64,000 bases of DNA, taken from the NCBI GenBank assembly GCA_947494975.1, contig CANLXA010000001.1, forward strand, positions 62,001-126,000, given 5' to 3'. Below are positions 17,181 to 26,658 of the stretch, in pieces. Position 1 is the stretch's first letter. Each line of letters opens with the position of its first letter. Both the position numbers and the translations under genes were made by a program. Origin of the DNA: an uncultured Roseicyclus sp. (GTDB lineage: Bacteria; Pseudomonadota; Alphaproteobacteria; Rhodobacterales; Rhodobacteraceae). Under the pieces are notes generated by a model. The model had not been told where the DNA came from, searched no databases, and saw nothing but the letters and a program-made list of their open reading frames with translations.

Positions 17181-17984
17181 TTAGATCTGCCAAACCCGCG
17201 GCAGACCCGCACGGGTTGCCGCCTGCACGGCGCGGGCCACTGCCTGGCGCAGGGGATAGGCCTCCGGCGCGGCAAAGCGCGCCGTCACCCGCCCGTTCCA
17301 AGCGCTTGCCGCCGCCCGGACGTCGGTTGGAAGCGTCGCGCGCAGGGCATCAAGCCGATCCTCCGCATCCGCCGCCATCAATGTCAGCGTGGCCAGGGCA
17401 ACCGCCCCGTTCAGGCCCGCCGGGCTGTCACTCGCAAGATCCTCCGGCCCCAACCGGATCGCCTCCACCATCTCGAGCCGTCCACCGCGCCGAACGTCGC
17501 GCCGGTCCCGCAGGCTGACTTGGGCCAGGTGCTCCCCCATCGCCGCCCGCCCCAGAACCAATTTCTCCAGCAGCACCAGCTCCGCATCCTCGGCCATCTC
17601 GACGCTCAGGCGCCGTTCCATCGCGGCGCCTTCGAACAGGATCAGTTCCTGCGGCAGCCAGTGGAGGACCGCCCCCGGCCCAATGTCCAACGTCGTAACC
17701 ACCACGCCCGCCCCCGCCAGCGCGCGATAGGCCCGCTCCGCGGTCTGGGTGGTGCCGACAACCATCCCACCGTCCACCGACAAGGCGTAATCCAAACGGT
17801 CTCCGCCCGTGATCCCGCCCGCCGTGTTCAGGAACACAACCTCCGGCGCGCGCCCATAGACGCGCGGCAAAAGCACCTTGGCCGACCCGCTTTGATGAAG
17901 ATCCCGCAGGCGCCCGTCTTCAAACCGGGCCAAAGCCCGGCCATGCACCCGTTGGAGGGGCGTCGTGGCGGCAGCGTCAAACAT
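17181..17984 (-). CDS. ureD: Urease accessory protein UreD
   Basis: A 267-residue UreD/UreH scaffold protein that binds apo-urease and recruits UreF and UreG. Conserved segments: [72 protein letters not shown], and LGRAAMGE. It is the first gene of the urease run. The 143 bp to the divergent pyrC start must hold the operon promoter; I see no confident -35/-10 pair there. Confidence 0.94.
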   Translation of the reverse strand: MFDAAATTPLQRVHGRALARFEDGRLRDLHQSGSAKVLLPRVYGRAPEVVFLNTAGGITGGDRLDYALSVDGGMVVGTTQTAERAYRALAGAGVVVTTLDIGPGAVLHWLPQELILFEGAAMERRLSVEMAEDAELVLLEKLVLGRAAMGEHLAQVSLRDRRDVRRGGRLEMVEAIRLGPEDLASDSPAGLNGAVALATLTLMAADAEDRLDALRATLPTDVRAAASAWNGRVTARFAAPEAYPLRQAVARAVQAATRAGLPRVWQI

Positions 17985-18127
17985 TGCCCAAGCCTAGGCG
18001 CGCTGAAACGGATCAGGCAAGGATTCCCGCGCCCTGCCGACCGAGGCCCGGGAAAACCGCCCAAGAATCAGGCAATCGCACCGCTTCCCCCTTGGCACCT
18101 GGCCCGATTCCCGGCTACCCCGCCCCC

Positions 18128-19180
18128 ATGGCCTCCATATCCCGAACCCTGACGATCCGCCGCCCCGACGATTGGCACCTGCACCTGCGCGACGGGGGCA
18201 TGCTGGAAACGGTCCTGCCCGAAACCGCCCGCCATTTCGCCCGCGCGATCATCATGCCAAATCTCGTGCCGCCCGTGGTCACCGCCCGGGACGCCTTGGC
18301 CTATCGCGACCGGATCGACGCGGCCCTGCCCGAGGGGATGGAGTTCACACCCCTGATGACGCTCTACCTGACCGAGCAGACGGATCCCGAGGACGTCGCC
18401 GCCGCCTGTGCGGACGGGCTGATCCATGCGGTGAAGCTTTACCCCGCCGGCGCGACGACGAATTCGCAATCCGGTGTCACGGACATGAAGAACGTCCGAC
18501 AAGTGCTTGAGAAGATGGCAGAGATCGGCTTGCCCCTTTGCATCCATGGTGAGGTCACGACCCACGAGGTCGACATTTTTGACCGCGAACAGGTTTTTCT
18601 CGACACCGTTCTGGATCCCCTCCGCCGCGACCTGCCCGAACTGAAGATCACGCTGGAACACATCACCACCTCCCACGGCATCGACTACGTGCACGACGCC
18701 CCAGGCGACATCGCCGGCACGATCACCACGCACCACCTGATGATCAACCGCAACCATATGCTGGTGGGCGGCATCCGGCCGCATTATTACTGCCTGCCCA
18801 TCGTCAAACGGGCCAAGCATCAGCGGGCGCTCCGCCGCGCCGCCACTTCCGGAAATCCGCGCTTCTTTCTGGGCACCGACAGCGCCCCGCATCTCGACGG
18901 CGCCAAGGAAACCGCCTGTGGTTGCGCCGGCGTGTTCTCGGCCACCAACACGATGTCCTGCCTTGCCCATGTGTTTGAAGAGGAAGGCGCCCTCGACGCC
19001 CTTGAAGCCTTCGCCTCGCTCAACGGCCCCGCGCGCTATGGCCTGCCCCGTAACGAGGCTACGATCACGCTCGAAAAACGCGACACTCTTTGTGCCTACC
19101 CGTCCAAACTCGACACACCCGACGGCCCGCTCACCCTCTTCGATCCCGGCCATCCCCTGCATTGGCACATTCTGACCTGA
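18128..19180 (+). CDS. pyrC: Dihydroorotase PyrC (class II)
   Basis: A 350-residue zinc amidohydrolase that closes carbamoyl aspartate to dihydroorotate in pyrimidine synthesis. ATG 18128 gives the standard short N-terminus. Metal ligands are in [10 protein letters not shown] (residues 15-23), the bridging lysine in [14 protein letters not shown], further ligands in PLCIHGEV and LEHITTS, and the catalytic aspartate in [10 protein letters not shown]. It is followed, after a GC-rich repeat, by pyrE, so two pathway genes are adjacent. Confidence 0.96.
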   Translation: MASISRTLTIRRPDDWHLHLRDGGMLETVLPETARHFARAIIMPNLVPPVVTARDALAYRDRIDAALPEGMEFTPLMTLYLTEQTDPEDVAAACADGLIHAVKLYPAGATTNSQSGVTDMKNVRQVLEKMAEIGLPLCIHGEVTTHEVDIFDREQVFLDTVLDPLRRDLPELKITLEHITTSHGIDYVHDAPGDIAGTITTHHLMINRNHMLVGGIRPHYYCLPIVKRAKHQRALRRAATSGNPRFFLGTDSAPHLDGAKETACGCAGVFSATNTMSCLAHVFEEEGALDALEAFASLNGPARYGLPRNEATITLEKRDTLCAYPSKLDTPDGPLTLFDPGHPLHWHILT

Positions 19181-19186
19181 CCCCCG

Positions 19187-19252
19187 CTTCCACTGGTTTT
19201 AAATACCCCAAACAGGCCGGGTCGGGGGCTCGATGCCCCCGGCCCGGCCCCC
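19187..19252. repeat. GC-rich intergenic repeat, copy 2 (pyrC-pyrE gap)
   Basis: Begins CTTCCACTGGTTTTAAATAC and CCC, then a GC-rich palindromic stretch centred on GGGGGC-TCGAT-GCCCCC with flanking GGCCGGG/CCCGGCC arms. The first 24 bases match copy 3 (CTTCCA.TGGT...AAATACCCC) well. It could terminate pyrC or act as an mRNA stem. Confidence 0.65.
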
Positions 19253-19267
19253 CGCGAAAGGCCCGCC

Positions 19268-19948
19268 ATGATCCCCTCCACCTATCCCGATGATGCGACC
19301 ATGGCCGCCATGACCGCTCGCATGTTGCTCGACATCAAGGCCGTCCACTTCAACACGACCGAGCTGTTCACCCACGCCTCGGGCAAACAGGCCCCCACTT
19401 ACATCGATTGCCGCAAGCTGATCTCCTATCCCCGTATCCGGTCCACCACGATGGATTTCCTGACCTGCAAAGTGATGCGCGATGCGGGGCTCGAGGCCTT
19501 CGACAATATCGCGGGTGGGGAGACGGCGGGCATTCCCTTCTCCGCCTTCGTGGCCGAACGCATGGCCCTGCCCATGTCCTATGTCCGCAAGAAGCCCAAG
19601 GGCTATGGCCGCGCCGCCCAGATCGAGGGTGAGATGCCGGAAGGGGCCCGCGTCCTGCTGGTCGAGGATCTCACCACCGATGGCGGCTCCAAGCTGAAAT
19701 TCGTCGATGCGATCCGCGCTGCGGGTGCCACCTGCGCCCATACTGCCGTTATCTTCTATTACGGCATTTTTTCGGACACCGAGGCGCGACTGGCCGACCA
19801 TGGGCTGAAGCTGCATTGGCTGACGACCTGGGCCGATGTGATCGCCGAAGCTCGGCGCGGCGGCGACTTCGAGGAGGCCACAATTGCCGACGTGGAGCGA
19901 TTCCTCGCGGATCCCGAAGGCTGGCGCGTGGATCGCGGGCTGACCTGA
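19268..19948 (+). CDS. pyrE: Orotate phosphoribosyltransferase PyrE
   Basis: A 226-residue PRTase that joins orotate and PRPP to OMP. The PRPP-binding motif is [17 protein letters not shown]. Substrate-site segments [39 protein letters not shown] and [17 protein letters not shown] are typical of the alphaproteobacterial form. The ATG at 19268 was kept because it lies just after the repeat and gives a family-like N-terminus. Confidence 0.95.
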   Translation: MIPSTYPDDATMAAMTARMLLDIKAVHFNTTELFTHASGKQAPTYIDCRKLISYPRIRSTTMDFLTCKVMRDAGLEAFDNIAGGETAGIPFSAFVAERMALPMSYVRKKPKGYGRAAQIEGEMPEGARVLLVEDLTTDGGSKLKFVDAIRAAGATCAHTAVIFYYGIFSDTEARLADHGLKLHWLTTWADVIAEARRGGDFEEATIADVERFLADPEGWRVDRGLT

Positions 19949-20107
19949 CCGCGTCCCGGCCCGGTCAAATATCTTTTTGCGTGGCAAATGCGGCACGTAA
20001 ACCGGGCCTTACAGCCATATCTTGACGGAGCCACCTGTCTCGTCGCAAGATGTGGTGGAGCCTGCGTGGGTTCCGCCACGTCCCGACTTACCCACAGGAT
20101 ATCCAGA

Positions 20108-20138
20108 TTGACGGGTCCGCAGGCGCTCCGGCTATACC
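20108..20138 (+). promoter_or_regulatory. Possible sigma-70 promoter of dnaB
   Basis: TTGACG at 20108-20113, then CTATAC/TATACC about 18-19 bases later, roughly 75 bp upstream of the dnaB start. The rest of the 263-bp pyrE-dnaB gap shows no gene and no other strong signal. Confidence 0.35.
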
Positions 20139-20211
20139 ACCCCAATAGCCCGCGTCCCCGGTCCTGCCAGACCCTGAGGGTGGGCCATCAAAATCATGCT
20201 TGGGGGAGCAA

Positions 20212-21717
20212 ATGAACGAAGTCGCCGCCTTTAATCCGAACCTGCCCGCCGCTGCGGACGGGGAAGGTCAGGCCCCCGTTCTTCCCCACAATATCGAGGC
20301 CGAGCAGCAGCTTCTGGGTGCGATCCTGTCCTCCAATGACGTGCTCGACCGGGTCGATGATCTGGTCAAGCCTGACCATTTCCACGATCCGGTCCATGCC
20401 GAGATTTTCGCCATGGCCGCCAGCCGGATCACCAAGGGCCTGCAAACCGACGCCACGACGCTGAAAACCTTCGCCTCCGACATTCCCGGCCTGAAGGAGC
20501 TTGGCGGGGCCGAATACCTCATCAAGTTGCAACTTTCCGCCATCGCCACATCCGCCGCCCGCGACTATGCGCAGTTGATCCATGATCTCGCCATCCGGCG
20601 TGAACTGATCTCGCTTGGCAATGTGATTGCCGACAACGCCCGCTCGATGCGCGATGATATCGCCCCTGACGAACAGATCGTCGCCGCCGAATCCGAGCTG
20701 TTCAAGCTGGCCTCGACCGGCAGCACCAACAAGGGCTTCCAGAGCTTCCTGTCCGCGCTCCACGATGCCGTGCAGATGGCCAATGCCGCCTATAACCGGC
20801 AGGGGAAACTGGCGGGTGTCTCCACCGGCCTGACCGATCTCGACCGGATGCTGGGGGGGCTCCACAAATCCGACCTTCTGATCCTCGCGGGCCGTCCGTC
20901 GATGGGCAAAACCTCGCTGGCCACCAACGTGGCCTTCAACGTCGCCAAGGCGTGGCGTGAGGGCCAGAAGGAGGATGGCACCCACGGCACGGTCGATGGC
21001 GGCGTTGTTGGTTTCTTCTCGCTTGAGATGTCCTCGGCCCAGTTGGCGCAACGGATCCTGTCGGAGGCCGCGGAAATTCCGTCGGAGCTGATACGCAAGG
21101 GCGATCTGAATGAGCAGGAATTCCAGCGCTACCTGAAAGCCGCGGGTGATCTGGAACGCTGCCCGCTCTATATCGATGACACGCCGGCGCTCCCCATCGC
21201 CCAGGTCGCCGCCCGCGCCCGGCGGCTGAAACGCTCACCCAAAGGGCTTGATCTCCTGATCATCGACTACCTGCAGCTCCTCAAAGGCTCCGGGAAATCC
21301 GACAACCGCGTGAACGAGGTGTCTGAGATCACTCAGGGCCTGAAAGCCATCGCCAAGGAGCTCGACATCCCCGTCATCGCCCTGTCGCAGCTCTCCCGCC
21401 AGGTCGAGAACCGTGAAGATAAACGCCCGCAACTCAGTGATTTGCGCGAATCCGGCTCAATCGAACAGGACGCGGATGTGGTGATGTTCGTCTATCGCGG
21501 CGAATACTACAAAGAGCGTGAGAAGCCGGGCGAAGAGAACCTGGAGGCTATGACGAAATGGCAGCAGGATATGGAGCACCTCCATGGCAAGGCCGAGGTC
21601 ATCATCGGCAAGCAGCGCCACGGCCCCGTTGGCGCCGTCGAGTTGAGCTTCGAGGGGCGCTTCACCCGCTTCGGCAACCTCGCCAAACCATGGCAAGGCG
21701 ACGGTCAGGGGTTCTGA
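20212..21717 (+). CDS. dnaB: Replicative DNA helicase DnaB
   Basis: A 501-residue hexameric helicase that unwinds the replication fork. ATG 20212 was chosen because GGGGGAG immediately precedes it; an upstream TTG would place that site inside the gene. The N-terminal DnaG-interaction domain (LPHNIEAEQQLLGAILSSNDVLDRV) is followed by the RecA-like core with Walker A GRPSMGKTS (about 227-235), GFFSLEMSS, Walker B LLIIDYLQLL, and SQLSRQVENREDKRPQLSDLRESGSIEQDAD. A short insertion after Walker A (EGQKEDGTHGTVDGG) is typical of alphaproteobacteria. No intein. Confidence 0.97.
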   Translation: MNEVAAFNPNLPAAADGEGQAPVLPHNIEAEQQLLGAILSSNDVLDRVDDLVKPDHFHDPVHAEIFAMAASRITKGLQTDATTLKTFASDIPGLKELGGAEYLIKLQLSAIATSAARDYAQLIHDLAIRRELISLGNVIADNARSMRDDIAPDEQIVAAESELFKLASTGSTNKGFQSFLSALHDAVQMANAAYNRQGKLAGVSTGLTDLDRMLGGLHKSDLLILAGRPSMGKTSLATNVAFNVAKAWREGQKEDGTHGTVDGGVVGFFSLEMSSAQLAQRILSEAAEIPSELIRKGDLNEQEFQRYLKAAGDLERCPLYIDDTPALPIAQVAARARRLKRSPKGLDLLIIDYLQLLKGSGKSDNRVNEVSEITQGLKAIAKELDIPVIALSQLSRQVENREDKRPQLSDLRESGSIEQDADVVMFVYRGEYYKEREKPGEENLEAMTKWQQDMEHLHGKAEVIIGKQRHGPVGAVELSFEGRFTRFGNLAKPWQGDGQGF

Positions 21718-21797
21718 CCGCCGCGCTGCGATGCTGGCCGCGGATATGCGCTCAGCGCGACTTTGCGGTCATGTCCGGTTTGTGAGATACCCGCCGC

Positions 21798-22406
21798 ATG
21801 CCTCGAACGTTTCGCTACCTGTCCCACCCGCAAGTGGAGATCAACCCGGCCCAAAGCATTCAAAGCTGGTCTTTGAACTCCGTCGGGCGCCGCCGCGTGG
21901 CCAGACTCGCGGCAACCAATGCGCTCCAGGGGACGACGATAGTTGTAAGCAGTGCCGAAACAAAAGCCATCGAGACGGCTCAGCCCTTGGCGGACGCATT
22001 GGGGTGTCCTTTGGACATCCGCGAACAGATGCACGAAAACGACCGCAGTTCGACGGGGTTTCTGCCGCCTGACGAATTCGAAACAGTCGCGGATCGTTTC
22101 TTCGCCCATCCCGACCACAGCGTGCGCGGATGGGAAACTGCGCGAGCGGCACAATCGCGGATCGTCGAGCAAATCAGGATAGGCCTGCAGCAATACACCA
22201 GTGGGGATGTCCTGTTCGTCGGGCACGGAGGGGTCGGAACGTTGCTGTTCTGTCACCTGTCCGGACACCCCATCGACCGGCGATTTGATCAGGGGCCGGG
22301 CGGTGGAGGCTGCTATTTCGAATTCAGACCGCCAGAACTTCGGCCCACCTTTGGCTGGAGGCCCATGGAGGAGTTGGGCACAGCAGATCGAGATGCGACA
22401 GCTTAG
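21798..22406 (+). CDS. Histidine phosphatase superfamily protein with altered RHG motif
   Basis: A 202-residue protein of the phosphoglycerate mutase/histidine phosphatase fold. The N-terminal catalytic motif, normally RHG, reads RYLSHPQV: the nucleophilic His seems kept but its neighbours are changed. The second conserved Arg lies in SVGRRRVARLA, an acidic segment in REQMHENDRSS, and the second catalytic His in VLFVGHGGVGTLL. Broad-specificity members dephosphorylate small metabolites; the substrate is unknown. It stands 80 bp after dnaB and 114 bp before alr in the same orientation. Confidence 0.75.
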   Translation: MPRTFRYLSHPQVEINPAQSIQSWSLNSVGRRRVARLAATNALQGTTIVVSSAETKAIETAQPLADALGCPLDIREQMHENDRSSTGFLPPDEFETVADRFFAHPDHSVRGWETARAAQSRIVEQIRIGLQQYTSGDVLFVGHGGVGTLLFCHLSGHPIDRRFDQGPGGGGCYFEFRPPELRPTFGWRPMEELGTADRDATA

Positions 22407-22520
22407 GTTCGGGTCCCTGTGGCCCTCCTCGGTCCACAAGCCCCCTCCTCGACCCGGCAACGCCGCCCAACGCGCCCTGCCCCCTTGACCCCGGGCGCCC
22501 AAAGCCGCACCACCTCTCCC

Positions 22521-23548
22521 ATGGCCTCCGGTATCCTCACCATCGACCTCGGCGCACTTGCCGCCAATTACCGCGCGCTGGCCGCCATGAATGCGGGTGA
22601 AACCGCCGCGGTGGTGAAGGCCGATGGTTATGGCCTTGGCGCCGCGCTGGTGGCGCAAACCCTGGCCGAAGCAGGGGCGCGTCGCTTCTTCGTGGCCACG
22701 GCCGAGGAAGGCGCCGCGATCCGCAAGGCGCTCGGAGACGGGCCGGAGATCGGCGTATTCTCTGGCCATATGGAGGGCGACACCCGGCTCATCCAACAGG
22801 CCCATCTGACCCCGATGCTGAATTCTGCCGCGCAGCTTGAACGCCACCGCGCCGCCCTGCCGGATCATCCGTTCGGCATCCAACTCGACACCGGCATGAA
22901 CCGGCTCGGCATGGAGCCATCGGACTGGGCCGCCAGCCGCGAGCATGCGGGCACTGCCACCCTGCTCATGTCTCATCTCGCCTGCGCCGATGAGCCCGCC
23001 CATCCTCAGAACGCGGCCCAATTGGCGGCCTTTCGGGAGATGACGTCCGGGATCGACACCCCGAAATCCCTTGCTGCGACGGGTGGCACGCTCCTCGGGC
23101 CCGACTACCATTTCGATCTTACACGGCCGGGCGTCGGCCTCTACGGCGGCCACCCCTTCGCCAACGCGCAACCGGTGGTGCGCCTGTCCCTTCCGGTGAT
23201 TCAGATCCGCGACGTCGCGCCGGGCGAAACGGTCGGATACGGCGCGTCCTACACCGCGAATGGCCCTCGGAAGATCGCCACTCTGTCCGGCGGATACGCC
23301 GACGGCCTGATCCGCGCCATGTCATCGCGCGCCACACTTTGGGCCGGCGACACGCCCTGCCTGATGATAGGCCGCGTTTCGATGGATTTGCTGAGTGTGG
23401 ACGTCAGCGATTGCGCCACGCCGCCCGATCATCTCGATATTCTCGGGCCCCATCAGACGGTCGATCAACTGGCCGACGCAGCCGGAACCATCGGATACGA
23501 GATCCTGACATCGCTTGGCCCCCGCTACACGCGCAAGGTGATCGCGCC

Positions 23549-23552
<4 letters not shown>
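22521..23552 (+). CDS. alr: Alanine racemase
   Basis: A 343-residue PLP enzyme interconverting L- and D-alanine for peptidoglycan. ATG 22521 opens a family-like N-terminus; the longer upstream frame is low-complexity and rejected. The PLP lysine is in [13 protein letters not shown] (K33), substrate-side segments are [12 protein letters not shown] and [11 protein letters not shown], and the catalytic Tyr region is VGYGASY. Its TGA overlaps the mlaE ATG (ATGA), linking cell-wall precursor supply with an envelope lipid transporter in one transcript. Confidence 0.93.
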
Positions 23553-24331
<779 letters not shown>

Positions 24332-24345
24332 CCCGGCCCGCCCCC

Positions 24346-24402
24346 CTTCCAATGGTCCGAAATACCCCGGGGGAGTCCGCAGGACGGGGGCAGCGCCCCC
24401 CT
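24346..24402. repeat. GC-rich intergenic repeat, copy 3 (mlaE-mlaF gap)
   Basis: CTTCCAATGGTCCGAAATAC then CCCGGGGGAGTCC-GCA-GGACGGGGGCAGCGCCCCC. Contains the palindromes GTCC-GCA-GGAC and GGGGGC-AGC-GCCCCC (approximate). It shares the CTTCCA.TGGT...AAATACCCC edge with copy 2. Confidence 0.65.
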
Positions 24403-24455
24403 TCCCTCGCAAGACAATGCGGCGCAGCCGGGCCTGCAACCAACCGGCCCGCCCG

Positions 24456-25199
24456 ATGACCACAAAGATCGTCCTGACCGACCTCACCAAATCCTTCGGC
24501 TCCAAACACGTCCTGCGCGGCATCACGCTCGATATCGAGACCGGCGAAAGCCTCGTGGTGATCGGCGGATCGGGCACCGGTAAGTCGGTGCTTCTGAAAT
24601 GCATCCTCGGTCTGATCAAGCCCGATGCAGGGACGATCCGCGTGGATGGTGAGACCGACACGGCCCAGTTCCTCGATCGCTTCGGGATGCTTTTCCAGGG
24701 CTCCGCGCTCTTCGATTCCATGCCGGTCTGGCAGAATGTTGCATTCCGGCACTTGCGCGGCCCGCGGAAACTGCCCCGCAAGGACGCGAAGGACCTTGCC
24801 ATCAGCAAGCTCAAGCGCGTCGGCCTCAACCCCGACACCGCCGATCTCTTCCCCTCCGAGCTCTCCGGCGGCATGCAAAAACGTGCCGGGCTTGCGCGCG
24901 CCATCGCCGCCGATCCCGAGATCATCTTCTTCGACGAACCCACCACCGGGCTCGATCCGATCATGGCCAATGTCATCAATGAGCTGATCCAGGAAATCGT
25001 GTCCGAGATGGGGGCCACCACCATCACCATCACCCACGATATGTCGTCGGTGCGCGCCATCGCCTCCCGTGTCGCCATGCTGCATGACGGCAAGATCCGC
25101 TGGCACGGGCCCGTCGCCGAGATGGACACTGCCGATGATCCCCATCTGCGCCAGTTCATCGGCGGCCATGCCGATGGCCCGATTGAAACCGTCCGCTGA
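24456..25199 (+). CDS. mlaF: MlaF-type ABC transporter ATP-binding protein
   Basis: A 247-residue ABC ATPase that pairs with the MlaE permease. Walker A is GGSGTGKS (residues 37-44), the signature is LSGGMQKRAGLARAI, Walker B with catalytic Glu is IIFFDEPTTGLDP, and the H-loop is ITITHDMSSV. The LSGGMQKR form of the signature is typical of the Mla/Ttg2 group. Start ATG 24456 follows the repeat; the longer in-frame extension covers the repeat and is rejected. Confidence 0.93.
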   Translation: MTTKIVLTDLTKSFGSKHVLRGITLDIETGESLVVIGGSGTGKSVLLKCILGLIKPDAGTIRVDGETDTAQFLDRFGMLFQGSALFDSMPVWQNVAFRHLRGPRKLPRKDAKDLAISKLKRVGLNPDTADLFPSELSGGMQKRAGLARAIAADPEIIFFDEPTTGLDPIMANVINELIQEIVSEMGATTITITHDMSSVRAIASRVAMLHDGKIRWHGPVAEMDTADDPHLRQFIGGHADGPIETVR

Positions 25200-25241
25200 C
25201 GGCCCCTTGCACTGCCCCAACAACCGCGCGACACCGATCCC

Positions 25242-25673
25242 ATGGAGAGTTTCGCGAATATCCCCACCGGAGACATGCCCCTGAACTTCAGCGCCTTCAC
25301 CTGGGCGATGATCCTCGTGGGCGCGGCCACCATGCGTCTCCTTCCGGTCCTCATGGCCATCGGCGCGGTCGCCAAGTACCGCGCGTTCCCCGACCTGCGC
25401 TCCCTGCAGGTCCTTCTGCTCATCGAATTGGCCTTGATCGCCGCCCTCGCCCTGGCGGAGACCGTTCGCCTGGTTCCCGATAGCTTCCGCGCCACCGGCC
25501 TCTGGTCGTTCCTCTGGGTCTTCGCAATCGCCTGGGTCGCCGTGACATGGATCCGCTCGGCCTGGAAAACCGGCCTCCGCCCGCGCTGGATCGACATCGC
25601 GACGCTTTGCTGTGCCGCGCTTCTGATTTTCGCCCTCAGCGCGTCATTCCTCCCCATTGCGTTCAATCGATGA
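25242..25673 (+). CDS. Small membrane protein, lipid-transport cluster
   Basis: A 143-residue protein with about four hydrophobic segments (FTWAMILVGAATMRLLPVLMAI; LLLIELALIAALALAETV; LWSFLWVFAIAWVAVTWI; IATLCCAALLIFALSASFL). No family recognised. It lies 42 bp after mlaF and overlaps the next membrane-protein gene by four bases, so it belongs to the same operon. Confidence 0.65.
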   Translation: MESFANIPTGDMPLNFSAFTWAMILVGAATMRLLPVLMAIGAVAKYRAFPDLRSLQVLLLIELALIAALALAETVRLVPDSFRATGLWSFLWVFAIAWVAVTWIRSAWKTGLRPRWIDIATLCCAALLIFALSASFLPIAFNR

Positions 25674-26041
25674 CCCCGATCGCGGTCATCGAAGCCGCCG
25701 CCACGTTCCTGTGGACCTACGCCGCGCTTGCCGGGGCGAGCTGGCTCAACGCTGCCCGCAAACTCGAGACGCGCGGGCATATTCCGGCCTTGGCCGAGCT
25801 TCTGGGCAATCTGGTGCCCGCGATGATCCTTCTGGTAATCGTCGTTCTGGTCGGGGCGCTGGTCGGTCTGCCGTCTGTCGTGGTGCTGATCGCGCTCCTG
25901 TTCCCGGCGGGGCTGGCCTATGGGCTGCACATGTCGCTGCGGGATCTGATCGATCATCCGCCCCCTAATGCCACGCTGATCCGCATCGGGCTGAGCCTGA
26001 TCATCGGGGCGGGTGTGATCCTTCTTCGGCAGGGCGGCTGA
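25670..26041 (+). CDS. Small membrane protein, lipid-transport cluster
   Basis: A 123-residue protein with three or four hydrophobic segments (AATFLWTYAALAGASWL; LLGNLVPAMILLVIVVLVGALVGLPSVVVLIALLFPAGLAYGL; IRIGLSLIIGAGVILL). The ATG overlaps the previous stop (ATGA). No family recognised. A paired small-membrane-protein arrangement before a PqiA-like gene suggests a shared envelope function. Confidence 0.65.
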   Translation: MTPIAVIEAAATFLWTYAALAGASWLNAARKLETRGHIPALAELLGNLVPAMILLVIVVLVGALVGLPSVVVLIALLFPAGLAYGLHMSLRDLIDHPPPNATLIRIGLSLIIGAGVILLRQGG

Positions 26042-26105
26042 CCCTTGCCGGACCGGCCGTTTCTCTCCACGTTCTTCCAGACCTGACTGACATCCGAGGC
26101 TGCCC

Positions 26106-26549
26106 ATGAACAAGGCCCTGATCGCCGCCAATCTCTGCCTGTTGGTCCTGTTCCCGGTCTCGTGGCTGGCCCCGCTGATGCGCGCCGGGTTGCTGCCGTT
26201 CTTCAACCTCTCGGAAATCTCGATCCTGTCGGGCCTGGGGTCTCTGTGGGAGTCGGGTGAGGTCGCCCTGTTCGCCATTGTCGCCCTCTTCGCGCTGGTG
26301 GCTCCGATGGCCAAGACGGTGGCGCTTGTGCTCGTCCAACTTTCGCGCGCGCCGGCCCGCCTCCTCCCTGCGTTGGAGATTGCGGGCAAGCTGGCGATGG
26401 CGGACGTGTTCCTGATCGCCGTCTATGTGACGCTGGCCAAGGGCCTGGCCGTGGGGCGGGTCGAGACGGCGTGGGGCCTGTGGCTGTTTACGGCCTGCGT
26501 GCTGGCCTCGCTCGCGATCTCGATGCTGACGAAACGGCACATCGCCTAG
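26106..26549 (+). CDS. Single-domain paraquat-inducible protein A (PqiA-like)
   Basis: A 147-residue membrane protein with four predicted helices, matching one PqiA domain (FFNLSEISILSGLGSLWESGEVALFAIVALFALVAPMAKTVALVLVQLS and MADVFLIAVYVTLAKG). Enterobacterial PqiA is about 400 residues with two such domains and Cys pairs; here there is one domain and no CxxC. PqiA proteins work with MCE-type lipid transport across the envelope, which fits mlaE/mlaF upstream. Confidence 0.8.
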   Translation: MNKALIAANLCLLVLFPVSWLAPLMRAGLLPFFNLSEISILSGLGSLWESGEVALFAIVALFALVAPMAKTVALVLVQLSRAPARLLPALEIAGKLAMADVFLIAVYVTLAKGLAVGRVETAWGLWLFTACVLASLAISMLTKRHIA

Positions 26550-26567
26550 GGTTGCAAGGTTGCAACC
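26550..26567. other. Short perfect inverted repeat after the pqiA-like stop
   Basis: GGTTGCAA-GG-TTGCAACC starts at the base after the TAG stop. A second palindrome, GGTTTAACC, follows at about 26570. No long T-run follows, so it is only a candidate terminator between two convergent genes. Confidence 0.35.
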
Positions 26568-26658
26568 AGGGTTTAACCTCCTAACCTGAAAAGAAAATCC
26601 CATTTTCACCAACCCTTTGTTGACCCGGCACGAACGGACCAACACGACGCAACGCCGC

